DNA of 49,227 bases, taken from NCBI GenBank assembly GCA_934573945.1, contig CAKTMQ010000002.1, positions 1 to 49,227 on the forward strand, given 5' to 3'. Shown one piece after another: positions 8,686-18,190 of this stretch. The translations under genes were made by a program, and so were the position numbers. The stretch comes from an uncultured Oscillospiraceae bacterium (lineage in GTDB: Bacteria; Bacillota; Clostridia; Oscillospirales; Oscillospiraceae). The stretch's first letter is position 1. Each line of letters opens with the position of its first letter. A model generated the notes under the pieces. It was given only the letters and a program-made list of their open reading frames with translations, ran no database searches and was not told the DNA's origin.

Positions 8686-9900
8686 TCAACCCACGACCTT
8701 GCCGTCGTACAGCTCCGCCGCCGTGACGATGACCTGATCGCCCCGACGCAGCATACTGGACTCGCTGTCATCGGCGACAGCCTTCACCAGCATATAGCCA
8801 TCTCCCTGGAACACCACCTGCACCGGCTTGAACTTGGCGCGGACGCCCAGCAGACAGTATACGCCTGTCACGCCGTCCTCACTGACCCGCAGCGCATTGG
8901 AGGGCATCCGCAGCCCCTCATAGGTGCGCAGCACCAGCGTGCCCATCTGATGGCGCAGCTGGGTGGTCTGGGCGATGTATTTGTCGCTGGAGAGCAGCAG
9001 GGTCCGCTTTCCGTTTTCACTGTGGGAGATGCTCACCACTTTCATGGTCATATCCTCGTCCAGCCCCTTAGCCAGCCGCAGCGTTACCGAAGAACGCCCG
9101 CCCAGCTGCTCCGCCTGGGCATCTGTGATGTTGGCCGCGTAGTACCAGGTGTCGCCGTAGATCAGCTTGCCCACGTTGGCGGCGCTGTCGCTCTCCACCG
9201 GCTTGACGCCGTTCAGCGTGCTGGGTATCAGCTCGTCCAGCAGCTCCGGTGTCAGCACCGCTTCATAGCCGTCGCAGGCGGCGGAATAGATCCCGCCCTC
9301 CGGCGCCGTGATGGCGGTTCCGTTCAGGGAGTTTTCCAGCTGGCTGATCTGCGTCTCCGTGTCCTTGATGGCCGCCTCGATCTCTTCCTGAGAGGCCGAG
9401 GTATAGTCCCGCTTCAGGATAGCGCCCTTCAGCGAGGCCACCTCTTCCTCCGCCCGGCTGTATTCACCGCTGGCCACCATGCGCCGCAGCGACAGCAGAT
9501 CGCTGGTGATGGAGCTGTCCAGCTTCAGCGCCGCATCCGGATCCAGATAGGAGACAAGGGAAAAGGACAGCTGCTCCAGCTGCAGCTGCAGTGCATTGAG
9601 CTGCTCCACCCGGTTCAGCGCACCGCTGTCCGGATAGGCCACCGCCATAGTCTGGTTTCTGCCCACCCGTTCACCCTCAGACAGGCTGTGGCTCAGTGTC
9701 CCGGCGTCGGAACGGAAGGTCTCCTCGTCCCGGATCAGGTAGCCGTTGACGTCCACCGTCTCCTCCTCCACGGACAGATAGACCAGTGTGGTGTTGATGG
9801 GGTCGGAGAAGTACTGGTAGCCCTGCACGGCAAAATAGATCACCACCGCCGCCAGCAGCGCCGCCGACAGTATTTTGAAAATGGGTGTGGATGCTTTCAT
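8686..9900 (-). CDS. HlyD-like membrane fusion protein of the division cluster
   Basis: 404 residues. A short cytoplasmic N-terminus and one transmembrane helix (about 8-26) are followed by a coiled-coil-prone stretch (about 95-190), then barrel-like segments with AITAPEGGIYSAACDGYE, typical of HlyD/RND adaptor lipoyl-barrel pieces. No efflux ATPase or permease is nearby. It precedes yggS-sepF-divIVA, suggesting an envelope role linked to division rather than drug export; this is inference from position. The ribosome binding site is AAGGAGCGG, 5 bases before the ATG. Confidence 0.75.
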   Translation of the reverse strand: MKASTPIFKILSAALLAAVVIYFAVQGYQYFSDPINTTLVYLSVEEETVDVNGYLIRDEETFRSDAGTLSHSLSEGERVGRNQTMAVAYPDSGALNRVEQLNALQLQLEQLSFSLVSYLDPDAALKLDSSITSDLLSLRRMVASGEYSRAEEEVASLKGAILKRDYTSASQEEIEAAIKDTETQISQLENSLNGTAITAPEGGIYSAACDGYEAVLTPELLDELIPSTLNGVKPVESDSAANVGKLIYGDTWYYAANITDAQAEQLGGRSSVTLRLAKGLDEDMTMKVVSISHSENGKRTLLLSSDKYIAQTTQLRHQMGTLVLRTYEGLRMPSNALRVSEDGVTGVYCLLGVRAKFKPVQVVFQGDGYMLVKAVADDSESSMLRRGDQVIVTAAELYDGKVVG

Positions 9901-9976
9901 AGCCCGCTCCTTGTACAGCGCAAGCTGCGTTTTCGATAAAAGTTCTTTCCGCCGCTTCCGGTGCTCTCTCTGTTCT

Positions 9977-10075
9977 CCGGCTGATGCGGCGCATCAGCCG
10001 GACGCCCTGTTTGATTCAGCTTGGCCGAAGTGAATCCGGCCAAGCGCAAGGTTTTGGCGCGGCCAAAACGCTTGC
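9977..10075. repeat. Cluster of three hairpins between hfq and the HlyD-like gene
   Basis: Three consecutive inverted repeats fill this gap. The first is 9977-9987 with 9991-10001 (11 bp, 3-base loop). The second is 10019-10027 with 10037-10045 (9 bp, arms GCTTGGCCG/CGGCCAAGC). The third centres on TTTTGGC (10052-10058) with GCCAAAA (10062-10068), extended by GCAAG/CTTGC. None has a U-tract like a normal terminator. They may process or stabilise the hfq transcript, or be a copy of a dispersed repeat. Confidence 0.6.
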
Positions 10076-10095
10076 ACGCCTGCGGCGGCTCGCTG

Positions 10096-10347
10096 TCACT
10101 CGCGGGAGGGCAGACAGCTCTCGTCCTCCTCCCGGAAGTCCACCGCTCGTCCCGGCACGATGGTCGATATGGCGTGCTTGTAAATGATCTGCTGTCTGCC
10201 CTCGCTGTCCAGCACCACAACGAAGCAGTCAAAGCCGGTGATCAGTCCCCGCAGCTGAAAGCCGTTTACCAGAAACAGCGTCACGGGGATCTTCTGTTTC
10301 CGCGCCTGTGTCAAAAATACTTCCTGTAAATTGTTGCTCTTTTGCAT
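10096..10347 (-). CDS. hfq: RNA chaperone Hfq
   Basis: 83 residues. It starts [18 protein letters not shown], with the Sm1 motif around [14 protein letters not shown] and Sm2 at [11 protein letters not shown], both standard for Hfq. The C-terminus is short and acidic. The ATG at 10345-10347 has GGAGGGCGC just upstream; a longer in-frame reading to 10431 overlaps the end of miaA and has no family support. It lies downstream of miaA, the classic order. Hfq forms a hexameric ring that binds small RNAs and mRNAs. Confidence 0.95.
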   Translation of the reverse strand: MQKSNNLQEVFLTQARKQKIPVTLFLVNGFQLRGLITGFDCFVVVLDSEGRQQIIYKHAISTIVPGRAVDFREEDESCLPSRE

Positions 10348-10417
10348 AGCGCCCTCCTGCATATCTTTCGTGCGGACGCCGTGCCTTCTTCCATATAGGG
10401 ACAGCCTCCGCCATGGT

Positions 10418-11359
10418 TCAGCATAAACCACGGCTATGGAGATATTCTGTCGCTTTTTGCAGCCCTGCCGGGAAATTCGGCTGCCGCTCCCACCGAATCC
10501 AGTAAATGTCCGGATTGCGCCGCAGCCATGTCAGCTGCCGCTTGGCATACTGCCGGGAACGGAGCTTGACCTCCTCGATGGCTTCCTCCCGGGTAGCCGT
10601 TCCCTCTGACACTGCCAGAAACTGTTTGTATCCGATGGCCTGCAGGGCGGTGGCCTCCCGGGGCACACCGCCGGAGAGCAGCGCTTCCACCTCCGTCAGC
10701 AAGCCCTGTTCCACCATGGCGTCCACCCGTGCGTTGATCCGATCCCGCAGATCCTGCCGGTCGAGAAAGTCCAGTCCGATATAGACCGCGTCATACCGGG
10801 GCGGACGCTGCCGCTCCAGCCGGTCGTGTTCCGTCATGGTGCGTCCCGTCTCGTACCAGATCTCCAGTGCCCGGATGATCCGCTTCTCGTCCCGCAGCGG
10901 CAGCTTTGCCGCCGTCTCCGGATCGACGCCCCGCAGCTCCTCCCGCAGCGCCGCGGCGCCCTCCGCCGCCATGCGCTGCTGCAGCTGCTGCCGCAGGGCA
11001 GTGCCCTGGGCGCCGGCGGCAAAATCCGTACCCCGGATCAGGGCGTCCAGATACAGCCCCGTGCCGCCTACCAGCACCGGCAGCTTTCCACGCTGCAGGA
11101 TGTCCTGCACACAGCTGTCAGCCGCCTGCGCGTACCGCGCCGCCGACCAGATCTCCGCCGGATCGGCCACCCCCACCATGTGGTGGGGAACGCCCTCCAT
11201 CTCCTCTGCCGTCGGTGCGGCGGTACCGATGTCCATGCCCCGGTAGATCTGCATGGAGTCCACGCTGACCACCTCGCCATTGCAGCGTTTGGCCAGCGCC
11301 ACACCCATTTTCGTTTTTCCCGTGGCGGTCGGCCCCACCACGCACAGGACTGTCGCCAT
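10418..11359 (-). CDS. miaA: tRNA dimethylallyltransferase
   Basis: 313 residues. The P-loop GPTATGKT (9-16), [15 protein letters not shown] and [14 protein letters not shown] are the MiaA signature. The enzyme adds an isopentenyl group to A37 of tRNAs reading codons that begin with U. The product is the substrate of MiaB, encoded upstream in the same leftward series. An AGGAGAGG ribosome binding site precedes the ATG. The gene lies 8 bp after mutL, so it is cotranscribed with it. Confidence 0.96.
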   Translation of the reverse strand: MATVLCVVGPTATGKTKMGVALAKRCNGEVVSVDSMQIYRGMDIGTAAPTAEEMEGVPHHMVGVADPAEIWSAARYAQAADSCVQDILQRGKLPVLVGGTGLYLDALIRGTDFAAGAQGTALRQQLQQRMAAEGAAALREELRGVDPETAAKLPLRDEKRIIRALEIWYETGRTMTEHDRLERQRPPRYDAVYIGLDFLDRQDLRDRINARVDAMVEQGLLTEVEALLSGGVPREATALQAIGYKQFLAVSEGTATREEAIEEVKLRSRQYAKRQLTWLRRNPDIYWIRWERQPNFPAGLQKATEYLHSRGLC

Positions 11360-11367
11360 ATCCTCTC

Positions 11368-13440
11368 CTATGCCCGCTTAAACATCTTTTCGATGTCGTA
11401 TTTACTCAATTGATACTTTACCGGCCTGCCATGCGGGCAGTACAGGATCTCACCGGACTGCACCCGCTCTACCAGTACCGCCAGCTCCGCAGCGTCGGTG
11501 GTCATACCGGCCTTGATGGCGCTCTTGCATGCCATCGTATGCAGCAGCTCATCCCGGGCTGCCGACGGGTCGGCGCTTCCCAGTGCCAGCTTCTGCGCCA
11601 GCTCCTCCAGTGTGGCGGCGGCGTCAGCCGCCAGAATGTCTGCCGGCACCTCCCGGATCAGCACCGTACCGCCGCCGAAGTCCTCGCACAAGAAGCCGAA
11701 GCCCTGCAGCAGTGCCAGATTTTCCAGCACGGCATCATAGCACGCCGGCTCCAGCTCCACCGTTACCGGCGTCAGCAGAGGCTGCGCCATCAGTGGGTGG
11801 TCGTTGGCCTTCAGTGCGTCGAATCGCAGCCGCTCATGAGCGGCGTGCTTGTCGATAAGCCACACCGTATCGTGGCTGTCCTCGCAGACAATGTAGGTCT
11901 TGAGCACCTCGCCTACAATGCGCCACGGTATCTCCCGCTCCGGCTCCAGCGTCTGCTGCTCCGGCATGGTCAGCGTCTCCTGTATCGGCGCTTCCTCGTG
12001 TCCGGCAGCCGTCTCTGTCACAGCCGGAGTCTGTTCCTGCACCGTCGGTTCCGCCGCAGCAGACTGCTGCGGGGCTTGCGGCTCGTTTGTTGCCGCGGCT
12101 GCGTCCGCCTGCTCTGCCGCCATCGGTGCAAAGACCGGCACCGTCTCTTTTTCGCCGGGTGCCGCCTTGTCCGGCGGCGTGATCTCGTAGGTGCGCCCTG
12201 TCAGCGGGGAAGCCGTGACAATGGTGGGGTCTCCCGCTGCCGCCACGTCCCGGACATAGACAGTCTCCCCGGAATGAGGCCGCTGTGCCGGCAAGCCATC
12301 CCGGATGACGTTCTTTGTGGCCGGAGCGGTACCCCGGGAAGTAAAGCTGCCCAGCGGCTTATGTGGCTCCGCCGCAGACGCCGCCCGGTCCCGGTAGCTT
12401 TGTGCTGTCATTTTCTGGAAAAATTCCGGCGAGCCGGCCGGTTTTTTCGGGTTTTTTTCGGCATTTAAGGCATCTAATACGGTGTAATACACCCCGTTAA
12501 AGGCCGATTTATCCGATACGAATTTCACAACTGTCTTTGCGGGGTGGACATTCACGTCCACCATCTCCGGCGGCAGCGTAATATGCAGCACACAGCCGGG
12601 GAACCGTCCCTTCAGCAGCTGGTTCTTATAGGCCTCCTCCAGCGCCGCCGTCAGCAGCTGTGACCGAACAAACCGGCCATTGACGAAAAACACCTGCTTG
12701 CCGCGGCTGCCGTGACCGTTCAGCGGTTTGGTGACATAACCCCGCACCTGCACGTCGCCGCCGCCGGACACCTTCAGCAGCGACAGGGCAAAATCCCGCC
12801 CCATGGCCGCATAGATCGCCGACAGCAGCTGCCCGTCACCGGGGGTATGGAGCACCTCCTGCCCGTCCCGCAGCAGCTTGAAGGATACGTCGGGATGACT
12901 CAGCGCCAGATGCTGCACCACGCCTGTGACGGCGGCACCCTCAGCGCTGTCCTTTTTCATGAATTTCATGCGGGCAGGCGTGTTGTAAAACAGCTCCCGC
13001 ACACAGATGGTAGTACCCTCCGGGCAGCCGGCAGAGGTCGTCTCTTCCGGAACGCCGCCCTCCAGATGGAGCGCCGCGCCGCTCTCTGCGCCGGTCTGAC
13101 GGGAGAAAATGTCCACCCGGGACACGGCGGCAATGGCGGCCAGTGCCTCGCCCCGGAAGCCCAGCGTGCCGATAGCCGCCAGGTCTGACGCCTGCCGCAG
13201 CTTGCTGGTGGCGTGGCGCAGAAATGCGGTGGGCAGCTGCTCCGGTGCGATGCCGCAGCCGTTGTCCGTGATGCGGATATAGGTCAGGCCGCCCCGCTCG
13301 ATCTCCACCGCGATGGCGGAGGCACCGGCGTCCAGTGCGTTTTCCAGCAGTTCCTTTACCACGCTGGCCGGACGCTCCACCACCTCGCCGGCGGCGATCA
13401 GATCCGCCACATGGGGCGGCAGTTGTTGAATTTGGGGCAT
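11368..13440 (-). CDS. mutL: DNA mismatch repair protein MutL
   Basis: 690 residues. The N-terminal GHKL ATPase has ELLENALDAGAS, RITDNGCGI and GTLGFRGEAL. A long Ala/Pro/Glu/Thr-rich linker covers about 340-500. The C-terminal domain has the endonuclease-type motif DKHAAHERLRFD, a slight variant of DQHA(X)2E(X)4E with a final Asp, and CPHGRPVKY near the end. So this is a nicking-type MutL, as expected in organisms without MutH. It follows mutS by 26 bp. Confidence 0.96.
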   Translation of the reverse strand: MPQIQQLPPHVADLIAAGEVVERPASVVKELLENALDAGASAIAVEIERGGLTYIRITDNGCGIAPEQLPTAFLRHATSKLRQASDLAAIGTLGFRGEALAAIAAVSRVDIFSRQTGAESGAALHLEGGVPEETTSAGCPEGTTICVRELFYNTPARMKFMKKDSAEGAAVTGVVQHLALSHPDVSFKLLRDGQEVLHTPGDGQLLSAIYAAMGRDFALSLLKVSGGGDVQVRGYVTKPLNGHGSRGKQVFFVNGRFVRSQLLTAALEEAYKNQLLKGRFPGCVLHITLPPEMVDVNVHPAKTVVKFVSDKSAFNGVYYTVLDALNAEKNPKKPAGSPEFFQKMTAQSYRDRAASAAEPHKPLGSFTSRGTAPATKNVIRDGLPAQRPHSGETVYVRDVAAAGDPTIVTASPLTGRTYEITPPDKAAPGEKETVPVFAPMAAEQADAAAATNEPQAPQQSAAAEPTVQEQTPAVTETAAGHEEAPIQETLTMPEQQTLEPEREIPWRIVGEVLKTYIVCEDSHDTVWLIDKHAAHERLRFDALKANDHPLMAQPLLTPVTVELEPACYDAVLENLALLQGFGFLCEDFGGGTVLIREVPADILAADAAATLEELAQKLALGSADPSAARDELLHTMACKSAIKAGMTTDAAELAVLVERVQSGEILYCPHGRPVKYQLSKYDIEKMFKRA

Positions 13441-13466
13441 AAAAGCGCCTCCCTCTTTCAGTCGGT

Positions 13467-16064
13467 TTATTGCAGCCTGCTCTTCAGCTCATACAGCAGG
13501 TTCAATGCCTCCAGCGGGCTGAGCGTGTCCACCTGGGCACGACGCAGCTGCTCCACCACGGCGGCTTCGTTCAGCGCCTCCAGCGACACCTGATCGGTTT
13601 CCTCCGCCAGCGGGGCATGGGGACGGCCGGACTCCTCCTCCAGCTCCTGTAGGATATGACGCGCCCGCACCAGCACCTGCTTGGGCAGACCGGCCAGCTT
13701 GGCCACTTCGATACCATAGCTGCGGTCGGCGCCGCCGGAGAGGATCTTCCGCAGGAAGATAATATCCTCTCCCCGGGTGCGGACGGCAATATTATAGTTC
13801 CGTACACCGGCCAGTTCACCCTCCAGCGCCGTCAGCTCGTGGTAATGGGTGGCGAACAGGGTCTTGGCCTTCAGCTTCTCGGCGCAGTATTCCAGCACCG
13901 CCCGGGCAATGGACATGCCGTCAAAGGTGGAGGTGCCCCGGCCGATCTCGTCCAGAATCAGCAGACTGTCCGCGGTGGCGGCCTTCAGAATATCGCTGAC
14001 CTCCGTCATCTCCACCATGAAGGTGGACTGTCCGGCGGACAGGTCGTCGCTGGCGCCGATGCGGGTGAAAATGCGGTCCACCACGCCGATGCGGGCGGCC
14101 CGGGCGGGAACGAAGGAGCCGATCTGCGCCATCAGCACGATCAGCGCCACCTGACGCATGTAGGTGGATTTACCGGCCATGTTGGGGCCGGTGATGATGG
14201 CCACCCGGTCGTCTTTGACGCCCATATAGGTGTCGTTGGGGACGAACATGCTGTCCCGGCGCATCTGCTCCACCACCGGATGGCGGCCGTCGTGGATCTC
14301 GATGACGCCGGACTCGTCCACCACGGGGCAGCAGTAGTTGTTCTTCACCGCCACGGCGGCCAGTGAGCACAGCGCGTCCAGCTCCGCCACCAGCGCGGCG
14401 GCACGCTGTATCCGCGCCGCCTGACCGGCGATATGCAGCCGCAGTTGGGTGAACATCTGGTACTCCAGCGCCGTCACCCGGTCGGAGGCGGAGAGGATGT
14501 CATGCTCCAGATCCTTCAGCTCCTGGGTGATATAGCGCTCGCCGTTGACCAGCGTCTGCTTGCGGACGTAGCTGTCGGGCACCTGCTCCTTGAAGGAGTT
14601 GGACACCTCGATGTAGTAGCCGAACACCTTGTTGTAGCCGATCTTGAGCGTGCGGATACCGGTTTTCTCCTTCTCGGCGGCCTCCATGCGGACGATCACG
14701 TCCTTGCCGCCGTGGAGAATGCTCCGCAGTCGATCCACCTCGCTGTCAAAGCCGTCACGGATCAGCTCGCCCTCCCGAACGGAAAAGGGCGGTTCATCCA
14801 CCAGCGTCTGGCCGATCAGCGCCGCCAGATCGTTCAGATCCTCCAGCTCCTCGTCCAGCTGGTGCAGCCGTCCCCGACCGAAGGCCGCCAGCTGCGCCTT
14901 GACCAGCGGCAGCTTCTCCATGGCGGCACGCAGCGAAGCCAGATCCCGTCCGCCGGCGGTACCGTAGACAATACGTCCCACCAGACGCTCCATGTCGGAG
15001 ATGCCCTGCAGCGTCAGGATCAGCTCTTCACGCGCCACCGTGTTCTCCACCAGTGCCGACACGGCGGCGCTGCGGCGGTTGATGTCGGTGACGGACAGCA
15101 GCGGGCGTTCCAGCCAGGCGCGGATCATCCGCCCGCCCATGGCGGTTTTGGTCTTATCCAGCACCCACAGCAAGCTGCCCTTTTTCTCCTTGCCCCGCAG
15201 CGTCTCTGTCAGCTCCAGATTGCGGCGGGCGGCCAGATCCAGCTCCATAAACTGTCCCCGGCGGTAGTATTCCAAATCGTCCACGTGCGCCAGATCGGTC
15301 TTCTGGGTCTCGTGGAGATAACCCAGCAGGGCGCCCAGCGCCAGAAACACGGCGGGGTTGTCCCGGGGCAGACGCGCCAGCGCGTCGTCACCGAACTGGC
15401 GGCGGATCAGCTTCTCCGACGGCTCCATCTGGAAGCAGCTGCCGGGCAGCTTTTCCAGATGGCAGTTGAGCCTGTCCTGCAGGAAGCCGTGGAGCGTCTC
15501 ATTAAAAAACGCCGTCTCGTTGAGCACCGCCTCCGCCGGGGAAAAGCGCCCCAGCTCGTTGAGCAGCTGGGTAAGACGCTCGGCGCCGGAAAAGGCCGTG
15601 GCGTGCGCCTTGCCGGTGGAAATATCGCAGACACAAAGGGCGGCGTTGTCATCGTCCAGATAGACACCGGCGCAGAAGTTGGAGCGCCCATCCTCCAGGC
15701 AGGCACTGTCGATAACGGTACCGGGGGTGACGACGCGGATGATGTCCCGCTTCACCAGTCCCTTGGCCTGAGCGGGATCCTCCGTCTGCTCACAGATGGC
15801 CACCTTGTAGCCCTTGGCGATCAGCCGGGCGATATAGGAGTCAGCGGCGTGGTAGGGAATGCCGCACATGGGCATCCGCTCCTCCGCCGTTTTATTCTTG
15901 TCCTTGTCCCGGCTGGTCAGGGTGAGATCCAGCTCCCGGGACGCGGTGCGGGCATCCGCACCGAACATCTCATAGAAGTCGCCCAGGCGGAAAAACAGAA
16001 TGGCGTCCTGATTTTGCTCTTTGATCTGCAGATACTGCTGCATCATGGGGGTCAGCTCTGCCAT
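13467..16064 (-). CDS. mutS: DNA mismatch repair protein MutS
   Basis: 865 residues. The N-terminal mismatch-reading motif is present (FFRLGDFYEMF). The ATPase domain has GPNMAGKST, FMVEMTE and LILDEIGRGTSTFDG. Length and domains fit MutS1. The ATG at 16062-16064 is chosen because GAAAGGAG lies 8 bases before it; an alternative in-frame start lies 6 codons upstream. It recognises mismatches and loads MutL. It is followed closely by mutL and preceded by miaB. Confidence 0.97.
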   Translation of the reverse strand: MAELTPMMQQYLQIKEQNQDAILFFRLGDFYEMFGADARTASRELDLTLTSRDKDKNKTAEERMPMCGIPYHAADSYIARLIAKGYKVAICEQTEDPAQAKGLVKRDIIRVVTPGTVIDSACLEDGRSNFCAGVYLDDDNAALCVCDISTGKAHATAFSGAERLTQLLNELGRFSPAEAVLNETAFFNETLHGFLQDRLNCHLEKLPGSCFQMEPSEKLIRRQFGDDALARLPRDNPAVFLALGALLGYLHETQKTDLAHVDDLEYYRRGQFMELDLAARRNLELTETLRGKEKKGSLLWVLDKTKTAMGGRMIRAWLERPLLSVTDINRRSAAVSALVENTVAREELILTLQGISDMERLVGRIVYGTAGGRDLASLRAAMEKLPLVKAQLAAFGRGRLHQLDEELEDLNDLAALIGQTLVDEPPFSVREGELIRDGFDSEVDRLRSILHGGKDVIVRMEAAEKEKTGIRTLKIGYNKVFGYYIEVSNSFKEQVPDSYVRKQTLVNGERYITQELKDLEHDILSASDRVTALEYQMFTQLRLHIAGQAARIQRAAALVAELDALCSLAAVAVKNNYCCPVVDESGVIEIHDGRHPVVEQMRRDSMFVPNDTYMGVKDDRVAIITGPNMAGKSTYMRQVALIVLMAQIGSFVPARAARIGVVDRIFTRIGASDDLSAGQSTFMVEMTEVSDILKAATADSLLILDEIGRGTSTFDGMSIARAVLEYCAEKLKAKTLFATHYHELTALEGELAGVRNYNIAVRTRGEDIIFLRKILSGGADRSYGIEVAKLAGLPKQVLVRARHILQELEEESGRPHAPLAEETDQVSLEALNEAAVVEQLRRAQVDTLSPLEALNLLYELKSRLQ

Positions 16065-16098
16065 AGGGGCGTCTCCTTTCAAATCGTGATATAGCCGG

Positions 16099-17511
16099 TC
16101 ATACCAGCTCTCCGAACAGCGCCCAGGTGTTGCTGTCGGTGATCTTTACGTCGCGGTAGCTGCCGATGGCGCTCTTGTCGCCCACCAGATGCACCAGCCG
16201 TCCGCCGGCGGTGCGGGCGCTCAGGTTCCAGCGACTGTCCTCCGTCTCGCCGTCCACCAGACAGCGCAGCGTGCGCCCCACATAACCTGCGTGGATCTCT
16301 TCGGAGATCCTGTTCTGGGCGTCGCACAGCCGGTCGAACCACACCTGCTTTTCAGCGCGGGGAACGGGGTCGTCCATTTTGGCGGCAGGCGTGCCGGGGC
16401 GGGGGGAGAAGATGAAGGTGAACAGGGCGTCGAACCGCACCTGCTCCACCAGTGCCACTGTCTCCATGGCCTCCGCCTCCGTCTCGCCGGGGAAACCGAT
16501 GATCACGTCACTGGTCAGTACCAACTCCGGCATGACCTTGCGGGCGTAGGTGATCAGCTCCAGATACCGCACCTTGTCGTAGGGGCGGTTCATGGCGCGC
16601 AGTATACGGTCGCTGCCGGACTGCACCGGCAGGTGCAGCTGTTTGGCCACATGACGGCAGCGTGCCATGGTGTCAAACAGCTTGAAGCTGGCATCCTTGG
16701 GCTGAGAGGACATGAAGCGGATCAGGTAATCGCCCTCGATCTTGTCCAGCTCGCTGAGCAGGTCGGCAAAATCCCAGGACGTATCCAGATCCTTGCCGTA
16801 AGAGTTGACGTTCTGTCCCAGCAGGGTGATCTCTTTGTAGCCCTCCGCCGCCAGCTGCCGCACCTCGGCAATGATCTGCTCCGGCTCGCGGCTGCGCTCC
16901 CGTCCGCGGACGTAGGGCACGATGCAGTAGGAGCAGAAGTTGTTGCAGCCGTACATGATGGACACCCACGCCCGGGTGCGTCCCTCCCGGACGACCGGCA
17001 TTCCCACAGCGATGGCGCCGTGTTCGTCCTCCACGGAGAACACTCGTCCCCGACGGGTATAGACCTGATAGAGCAGCTCCGGGAACTTCCACAGTGCCTG
17101 GGGGCCGAATACCAGATCCACGTGGCGGTAGGAGCGGCGCACCTTCTCCGCCACCTCCGGGCGCTGCGCCATGCAGCCGCACAGGCAGATGATCTGCTCC
17201 GGGTTCGCTTTCTTGGTGTGGGTCAGGGCGCCCAGATTGCCGTAGACCCGTTTCTCCGCGTGGTCACGGATGGCGCAGGTGTTCAGCACAACAATGTCCG
17301 CCTCTGCGGGTTCGGTGACGAACCGACAGCCCATAGCTTCCAGCATACCCATGATATATTGGCTGTCAGCCACGTTCTGCTGGCAGCCGAAGGTGTCCAC
17401 CATGGCGCGGACGGTCTTGCCCCGCTGCTGGTGGAGCGCCTTGATCTTCTGTTCAAAATCCCGCTGGCGGGACATATCCGCGTCAGACAGGACGACGTTT
17501 TTTCTATCCAA
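16099..17511 (-). CDS. miaB: tRNA-2-methylthio-N6-dimethylallyladenosine synthase
   Basis: 470 residues. The N-terminal methylthiotransferase domain has cysteines C43 (FGCQQN), C79 (NTCAIRD) and C113 (CGCMAQR) for the auxiliary cluster. The radical-SAM motif is at C189, C193 and C196 (YGCNNFCSYC). A TRAM-like C-terminus follows. The start codon is TTG at 17509-17511, supported by AGGAGGTACCA just upstream. It methylthiolates the i6A37 base made by MiaA. It is the first gene of a leftward run (miaB-mutS-mutL-miaA-hfq) with a good promoter. Confidence 0.95.
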   Translation of the reverse strand: MDRKNVVLSDADMSRQRDFEQKIKALHQQRGKTVRAMVDTFGCQQNVADSQYIMGMLEAMGCRFVTEPAEADIVVLNTCAIRDHAEKRVYGNLGALTHTKKANPEQIICLCGCMAQRPEVAEKVRRSYRHVDLVFGPQALWKFPELLYQVYTRRGRVFSVEDEHGAIAVGMPVVREGRTRAWVSIMYGCNNFCSYCIVPYVRGRERSREPEQIIAEVRQLAAEGYKEITLLGQNVNSYGKDLDTSWDFADLLSELDKIEGDYLIRFMSSQPKDASFKLFDTMARCRHVAKQLHLPVQSGSDRILRAMNRPYDKVRYLELITYARKVMPELVLTSDVIIGFPGETEAEAMETVALVEQVRFDALFTFIFSPRPGTPAAKMDDPVPRAEKQVWFDRLCDAQNRISEEIHAGYVGRTLRCLVDGETEDSRWNLSARTAGGRLVHLVGDKSAIGSYRDVKITDSNTWALFGELV

Positions 17512-17572
17512 TGGTACCTCCTGCGCCTGCGGCTTCCGCCGTCAGGCGACACGTCTCTACTTTAATCATGGT

Positions 17573-17601
17573 ATTATACCACATCCGCCGAAGCAACACA
17601 A
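17573..17601 (-). promoter_or_regulatory. Predicted miaB-mutSL-miaA-hfq promoter
   Basis: On the minus strand TTGTGT (17596-17601), a 17-bp spacer and a perfect TATAAT (17573-17578) with an extended TGG in front. It is about 60 bp before the TTG start of miaB and back to back with the lspA promoter. Confidence 0.75.
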
Positions 17602-17620
17602 GAAAGGCGCAGAATAAAAG

Positions 17621-17649
17621 TTGCAAATTTCACCGCCATGCGCTATGAT
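17621..17649 (+). promoter_or_regulatory. Predicted lspA promoter
   Basis: TTGCAA (17621-17626), a 17-bp spacer and TATGAT (17644-17649), 34 bp before lspA. Confidence 0.72.
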
Positions 17650-17683
17650 AGGGTATATCCTGTAAACGGCAAGGAGTTTTACG

Positions 17684-18190
17684 ATGCAGTTTGTTTTCTA
17701 TATAGCGGCAGTGCTGGCACTGGTGGGCTGCGACCAACTGTTGAAGAGCTGGGTGGTGCACCATCTGGAGCTGGGGCAGAGCGCGTCGTTTCTGCCGGGG
17801 TTCATGCAGCTGACTCGGATCCACAACTACGGCGCCGCGTGGAGCAGCTTTTCCGGCAAAACGGTCATGCTGGTGGCGGTGACCGCCGTGCTGCTGGTGG
17901 CGGTGGCCTATCTGCTGATCCGCCGGATCGTGCAGCATCCGCTGGGCGTGGCCGCCTGCGTGCTGATTTTGGGCGGCGGCGTGGGCAATATCATTGACCG
18001 CATTGCCTACGGCTATGTGGTGGATATGTTCGATCTGCTGCTGTTCGAGTATCCGGTGTTCAATCTGGCGGACTGTTTTGTGGTGGTAGGCGCCATACTG
18101 GGCGCGGTGTACTATCTGTGGTTCTACGAAAAGTACGACAAGAAGAAAAAGGAGCCGGATCATGACGCTGAAGCTGACAGCAACACCTGA
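17684..18190 (+). CDS. lspA: Lipoprotein signal peptidase (signal peptidase II)
   Basis: 168 residues with four hydrophobic segments. The conserved blocks are GCDQLLKSW near the N-terminus, NYGAAWS, GNIIDRIAYGYVVD and FNLADCFVVVG. By family comparison the catalytic aspartates are D114 and D130. It removes signal peptides from prolipoproteins at the membrane. The end overlaps the next gene by 29 bp, so the two are translationally linked. The C-terminus is charged and cytoplasmic (KKKKEPD). Confidence 0.95.
   Translation: MQFVFYIAAVLALVGCDQLLKSWVVHHLELGQSASFLPGFMQLTRIHNYGAAWSSFSGKTVMLVAVTAVLLVAVAYLLIRRIVQHPLGVAACVLILGGGVGNIIDRIAYGYVVDMFDLLLFEYPVFNLADCFVVVGAILGAVYYLWFYEKYDKKKKEPDHDAEADSNT

Noticed and set aside
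9897..10232. 111-residue frame over the hfq-hlyD gap
   Set aside because: It overlaps hfq in another frame and crosses the hairpin cluster. Arg/Ser/Pro-rich with no family likeness.
14433..16094. 553-residue frame antisense to mutS
   Set aside because: Shadow frame from high GC in third positions. mutS on the other strand is unmistakable.
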